NCBI GenBank assembly: GCA_002734085.1
Contig: NVXV01000006.1
Span: 147,134 to 211,133 of the forward strand
From: Fluviicola sp.
GTDB taxonomy: Bacteria; Bacteroidota; Bacteroidia; Flavobacteriales_D; Crocinitomicaceae
DNA length: 64,000 bases
Direction: 5' to 3'
Shown: positions 61,241-64,000 of the stretch, piece by piece
How the letters are laid out: the number at the start of each line of letters is the position of its first letter
How positions within the stretch are numbered: the first letter of the stretch is position 1
Position numbers and translations under genes: made by a program
Notes under the pieces: model-generated
Database searches by the model: none
Told to the model about the DNA's origin: nothing
The model's input: only the letters and a program-made list of their open reading frames with translations

Positions 61241-64000
61241 ATGATGAAGAGAATTAATTTTGTTTTATTAGCTGTTTTTGGACTCCCATTATTTGGTTAT
61301 AACCAGTTTATTGAGAATAAAGGACAGGTTGTTGATCATAATCAAAACTTTCACCCTGAAGTGAAGTATTATTCTTCCTCTGGGAATGCTTCTGTTTATT
61401 TCTTGAAGGATAAAGTAGTTTATAACTTTAGAGAAGATGAAAAAATCGATTTTTCAAACACACCATATAAAAATAATGCAAAATTACAGGACAGTATAAA
61501 AGGTACACTAGGTGCAACTCATCATAGAATAGACCTTGATTTTGTGGGTTCAGGTTTTGATGCTCAAATCAGACCTGAAGATAAAACAGGATACAGTACT
61601 AATTTCATGTTGAACAAACGTGCTAATATTAGTGGTGTAAGTTCATTTGAAAAACTGACTTATCCGAATGTTTATCCAAACATTGACCTAGTGTTTTATA
61701 ACTCTGAGAAAGGAATAAAATATGATTTCATAATTTACGAAGGTGGAGATATAACTGATATTAAGCTGAGGTATAATGGTGCTAAAAAAATCACATTAAC
61801 AGAGAGTGGTGAGTTAAAAATAGAAACTAATTTTGGAGAGCTAATAGAAACGATACCAGTCTCGTTTCTAAATGGAGATAAGAACAAGGTAGTAGAGGTT
61901 AATTATGATGTGGATAAAGATGGAGTTATTTCATTTTTATCTAAAGCAAAGAACTATGAAAAACTCACAATAGATCCATTTTTAACATGGTCAACTTATT
62001 TTGAAGGTCCGATTGGAGATGGAACTTTAGATCGTTATGCTTCTGTTGCCGATGACCAAGGGAATTTATTTTTGGAAGGATATATAAATAACGCAGCAAA
62101 TGATTATCCTGTTGTAGACCCAGGAGGGTCGGCCTATAGTCAGAATTATGTTTCAAATAATTTATATATTGCTAAATTTGATGTAAATAGATCTTTGGTA
62201 TGGGCTACCTATTATGGAGGTTCAACAGATTTAGATTGGGCACTTGGAACCGAACCATTTGTTCTTGCTGGTAACACTTTACATCTTGTCGGGAATCAGC
62301 TGAGCTCTGATGCACCCCTCGTTAATGGAGGTGGATATTATAATGGTGCACCAAACAGTGATCCATATTGGTTAAGATTGGATAAAAATACTGGAGAATT
62401 ATTACATGCTACATCATTTCCTGGGCATACAAGTTCCTACCCGAGTATAGCAGTTAGTAATTCAGGGCTTGTTGCAATTATTCAGCATGCTTATGATTTT
62501 AGTGCTCCTGTAATTATTAATAGAGCTGGAGCTTATAATCAGGCTACAAACGGTGGTTATCTTGATATGCATATTATGCTATTAAATAGTAGTTATAACG
62601 CAATTTGGGGAACATTCTTAGGAGGGCCAAATACAACAGATAATTTTCATGTTGCATTCGATAGTAACGATGAAATATTCTTTGTAGGTGAAGCAAACAA
62701 TACTTTTGGTCCAACTGCTTCCAATACAATGCTTGTAAATTTATCTGGGTCCTATTATCAAGGAACTTATTCCGCAGCAATGGGTAATCATGATCTTATA
62801 ATCGGAAAATTCAATTCTTCAGGAGCTCTTATTTGGCACACACTGTATGGTGGAGACTCTTCTGATGGTTTAAAAAGTCAAATGGGTAATGGATCAAGAG
62901 TAATTATTGACCCTTCTAATGATGACCTTATTGTGATTGGAGGAACAAATAGTTCCAACTTTCCCGTGCAGACAATGGCAGGAGCTTTTAATCAAACAAC
63001 TCCTCCAGCGAATACAGATCCGAACTCAGGTTCTTATTGGGATTTCAACAGCTTTATTATAAAATTCAACAATAATGGTGTACGAGATTGGGCTACTTAT
63101 TGGGGAGACGATATAGGTGGAGATTTACTTTATGATGGGAAATTTGTTGGTTGTAATAAATTTATCGTAGGGTCTAGATCGACAGATCATACAACTATCC
63201 CATTGTCATATGGATATAATCAGTCAACTGGAAATCAAACATTTTTAATGCAGTTTGATGGTAACTACGCTGCTGAATGGTCTTCTTATATAGGACAAGG
63301 AGGAGTTCCTTCTCTTGCTTTTTCTAACTTGGATAATCGTTTATATGTTGGGGCTAGCACATATAATACAGCTATTTCCATGGTTGATCCAGGGGGAGGT
63401 GCTTATTTTGACGCGACTAATGATGATCCTTCTGTTACCACTTCAAGTCCTGCGTTTAGTATTTTTGAGCTTAACTTAAATCCGCAAATAACAGGTAGTA
63501 ACTCTGTATGTACTGGAGCAACAATAACTTTAACAGGAGGAGGTACACCAGCTGCATCAAATCCTTGGGTAAGTTCCAATACCTCTGTAGCTACAGTTGA
63601 TAACTCAGGTGTTGTTACAGGGCAGTCTTCTGGAACTGCAACTATAACGTTTACTGATAATGCTGGTTGTAGTAGCAATTATAATATAACTGTGTCGGCT
63701 TCTAGTACAGCTCCAACTGGAATATCAGGAACATCTTCAATTTGTTCTGGAGGGTCAACAACATTAACATTAGTTGGTGGTTCTGCAGGTCTTGGTGCAA
63801 CTGCGCAGTGGTACTCAGGAACGTGCGGAGGAACCTCTGTAGGAAGTGGAAACTCAATCACAGTATCACCGACATCGAATACAACCTATTTTGTAAGGTA
63901 CGAAGGAACATGTAACACTACAACGTGTGCATCACAAACAGTGACGATAAACTCTAATAGCACAGCACCAACAGGTATTACAGGAACGACTACGATTTGT
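61241..64000 (+). CDS. Very large Ig-repeat surface protein (3' end outside window)
   Basis: A continuous frame of 920 codons from ATG 61241 runs to the window edge. A signal peptide (INFVLLAVFGLPLFGYNQ) precedes the DUF7948-type ENKGQ domain (QFIENKGQVVDHNQNFHPEV, INLVFYNSEKGIKYDFII-like). SBBP beta-propeller repeats follow (LSTYFEGP-like, IAKFDVNRSLVWATYYGG, GKFNSSGALIWHTLYGG), then a BIG2-like Ig domain (ITGSNSVCTGATITLTGGG) and Cys-containing Ig repeats. In Bacteroidota this architecture ends in a T9SS sorting domain, which would lie outside the window. Confidence 0.9.
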   Translation, partial: MMKRINFVLLAVFGLPLFGYNQFIENKGQVVDHNQNFHPEVKYYSSSGNASVYFLKDKVVYNFREDEKIDFSNTPYKNNAKLQDSIKGTLGATHHRIDLDFVGSGFDAQIRPEDKTGYSTNFMLNKRANISGVSSFEKLTYPNVYPNIDLVFYNSEKGIKYDFIIYEGGDITDIKLRYNGAKKITLTESGELKIETNFGELIETIPVSFLNGDKNKVVEVNYDVDKDGVISFLSKAKNYEKLTIDPFLTWSTYFEGPIGDGTLDRYASVADDQGNLFLEGYINNAANDYPVVDPGGSAYSQNYVSNNLYIAKFDVNRSLVWATYYGGSTDLDWALGTEPFVLAGNTLHLVGNQLSSDAPLVNGGGYYNGAPNSDPYWLRLDKNTGELLHATSFPGHTSSYPSIAVSNSGLVAIIQHAYDFSAPVIINRAGAYNQATNGGYLDMHIMLLNSSYNAIWGTFLGGPNTTDNFHVAFDSNDEIFFVGEANNTFGPTASNTMLVNLSGSYYQGTYSAAMGNHDLIIGKFNSSGALIWHTLYGGDSSDGLKSQMGNGSRVIIDPSNDDLIVIGGTNSSNFPVQTMAGAFNQTTPPANTDPNSGSYWDFNSFIIKFNNNGVRDWATYWGDDIGGDLLYDGKFVGCNKFIVGSRSTDHTTIPLSYGYNQSTGNQTFLMQFDGNYAAEWSSYIGQGGVPSLAFSNLDNRLYVGASTYNTAISMVDPGGGAYFDATNDDPSVTTSSPAFSIFELNLNPQITGSNSVCTGATITLTGGGTPAASNPWVSSNTSVATVDNSGVVTGQSSGTATITFTDNAGCSSNYNITVSASSTAPTGISGTSSICSGGSTTLTLVGGSAGLGATAQWYSGTCGGTSVGSGNSITVSPTSNTTYFVRYEGTCNTTTCASQTVTINSNSTAPTGITGTTTIC
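63704..64000 (+). repeat. Start of tandem 85-residue Ig-like repeats
   Basis: STAPTGISGTSSICSGG, encoded from 63704, recurs as STAPTGITGTTTIC from 63959, a period of 255 bp or 85 codons. The unit ends TYFVRYEGTCNTTTCASQTV. The second copy is cut by the window edge. Confidence 0.8.

Noticed and set aside
63403..63861. Two antisense frames within the Ig-repeat protein gene
   Set aside because: They are shadows of low-stop Thr/Ser/Gly-rich coding sequence; the plus strand frame is clearly the real one.

Overview
The window looks like a chromosomal segment from a low-GC member of the Bacteroidota, most likely of the order Flavobacteriales (Crocinitomicaceae or Cryomorphaceae-like). The reasons are the many proteins with a C-terminal type IX secretion (T9SS) sorting domain, the T9SS regulator PorX, a fused LpxC/FabZ enzyme, type B ribosomal protein L31, and promoters of the Bacteroidota type (TAnnTTTG at -7). 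The taxonomic placement is inference. I see no insertion sequence, phage, CRISPR array, rRNA or attachment site. One tRNA (Leu, anticodon TAG) is present.

Layout: 1-4.0 kb holds a truncated lipoprotein gene, rpmE2, a hairpin-rich spacer, a small secreted protein, a GlcD-type flavin dehydrogenase and a DoxX-like membrane protein. 4.1-10.8 kb is a phosphatase island: two purple-acid-phosphatase-like metallophosphoesterases, a beta-rich secreted protein and a PhoD-family phosphatase, all tagged for T9SS export. 11.1-16.2 kb holds tRNA-Leu, tig, hldD, a metzincin-like lipoprotein protease and a T9SS subtilase. 16.1-20.8 kb (minus) holds an O-antigen ligase/polymerase-like protein, a Wzz-like protein and an S46 dipeptidyl peptidase. 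20.9-26.5 kb contains a membrane protein, a siaB-siaC-coaE operon, a methyltransferase/ZIP transporter pair, a GH3 lipoprotein and OsmC. 26.6-39.8 kb contains lipA, a large T9SS beta-propeller protein, an HD hydrolase, acs, birA, and rsfS-ftsH-DUF2007-cdsA-psd followed by a Cys/Lys-rich peptide. 39.8-47.5 kb is envelope-centred: three OmpA-domain proteins, two proteins of unknown function, an NrnA-like DHH phosphoesterase and two FKBP lipoproteins (one GldI-like). 47.6-54.1 kb (minus) holds rlmD, an Rrf2 regulator, lpxA, lpxC/fabZ, lpxD and an HD protein. 54.2-58.6 kb holds porX, tsaE, ald and two uncharacterised proteins. 59-64 kb holds a TPR/PP2C sensor phosphatase and the start of a very large Ig-repeat surface protein.

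How the genes work together: most of the window serves the cell envelope and surface. lpxD/C/A-fabZ and hldD make lipid A and heptose, cdsA/psd make phospholipid, and the Wzz/ligase pair makes polysaccharide. PorX regulates T9SS, and at least six T9SS cargo proteins (phosphatases, protease, propeller protein) are encoded nearby. The regulatory thread most worth following is the SiaB kinase/SiaC phosphoprotein pair together with a PP2C phosphatase about 36 kb away. This resembles the Pseudomonas SiaABC switch, but the diguanylate cyclase SiaD is not seen. No clearly unprecedented multi-gene system was found. The most novel-looking items are a nested hairpin spacer, a 58-codon ORF with its own promoter, a Cys/Lys-rich secreted peptide, an OmpA protein with an unexplained C-terminal domain, and an RlmD homologue without its iron-sulfur cysteines.
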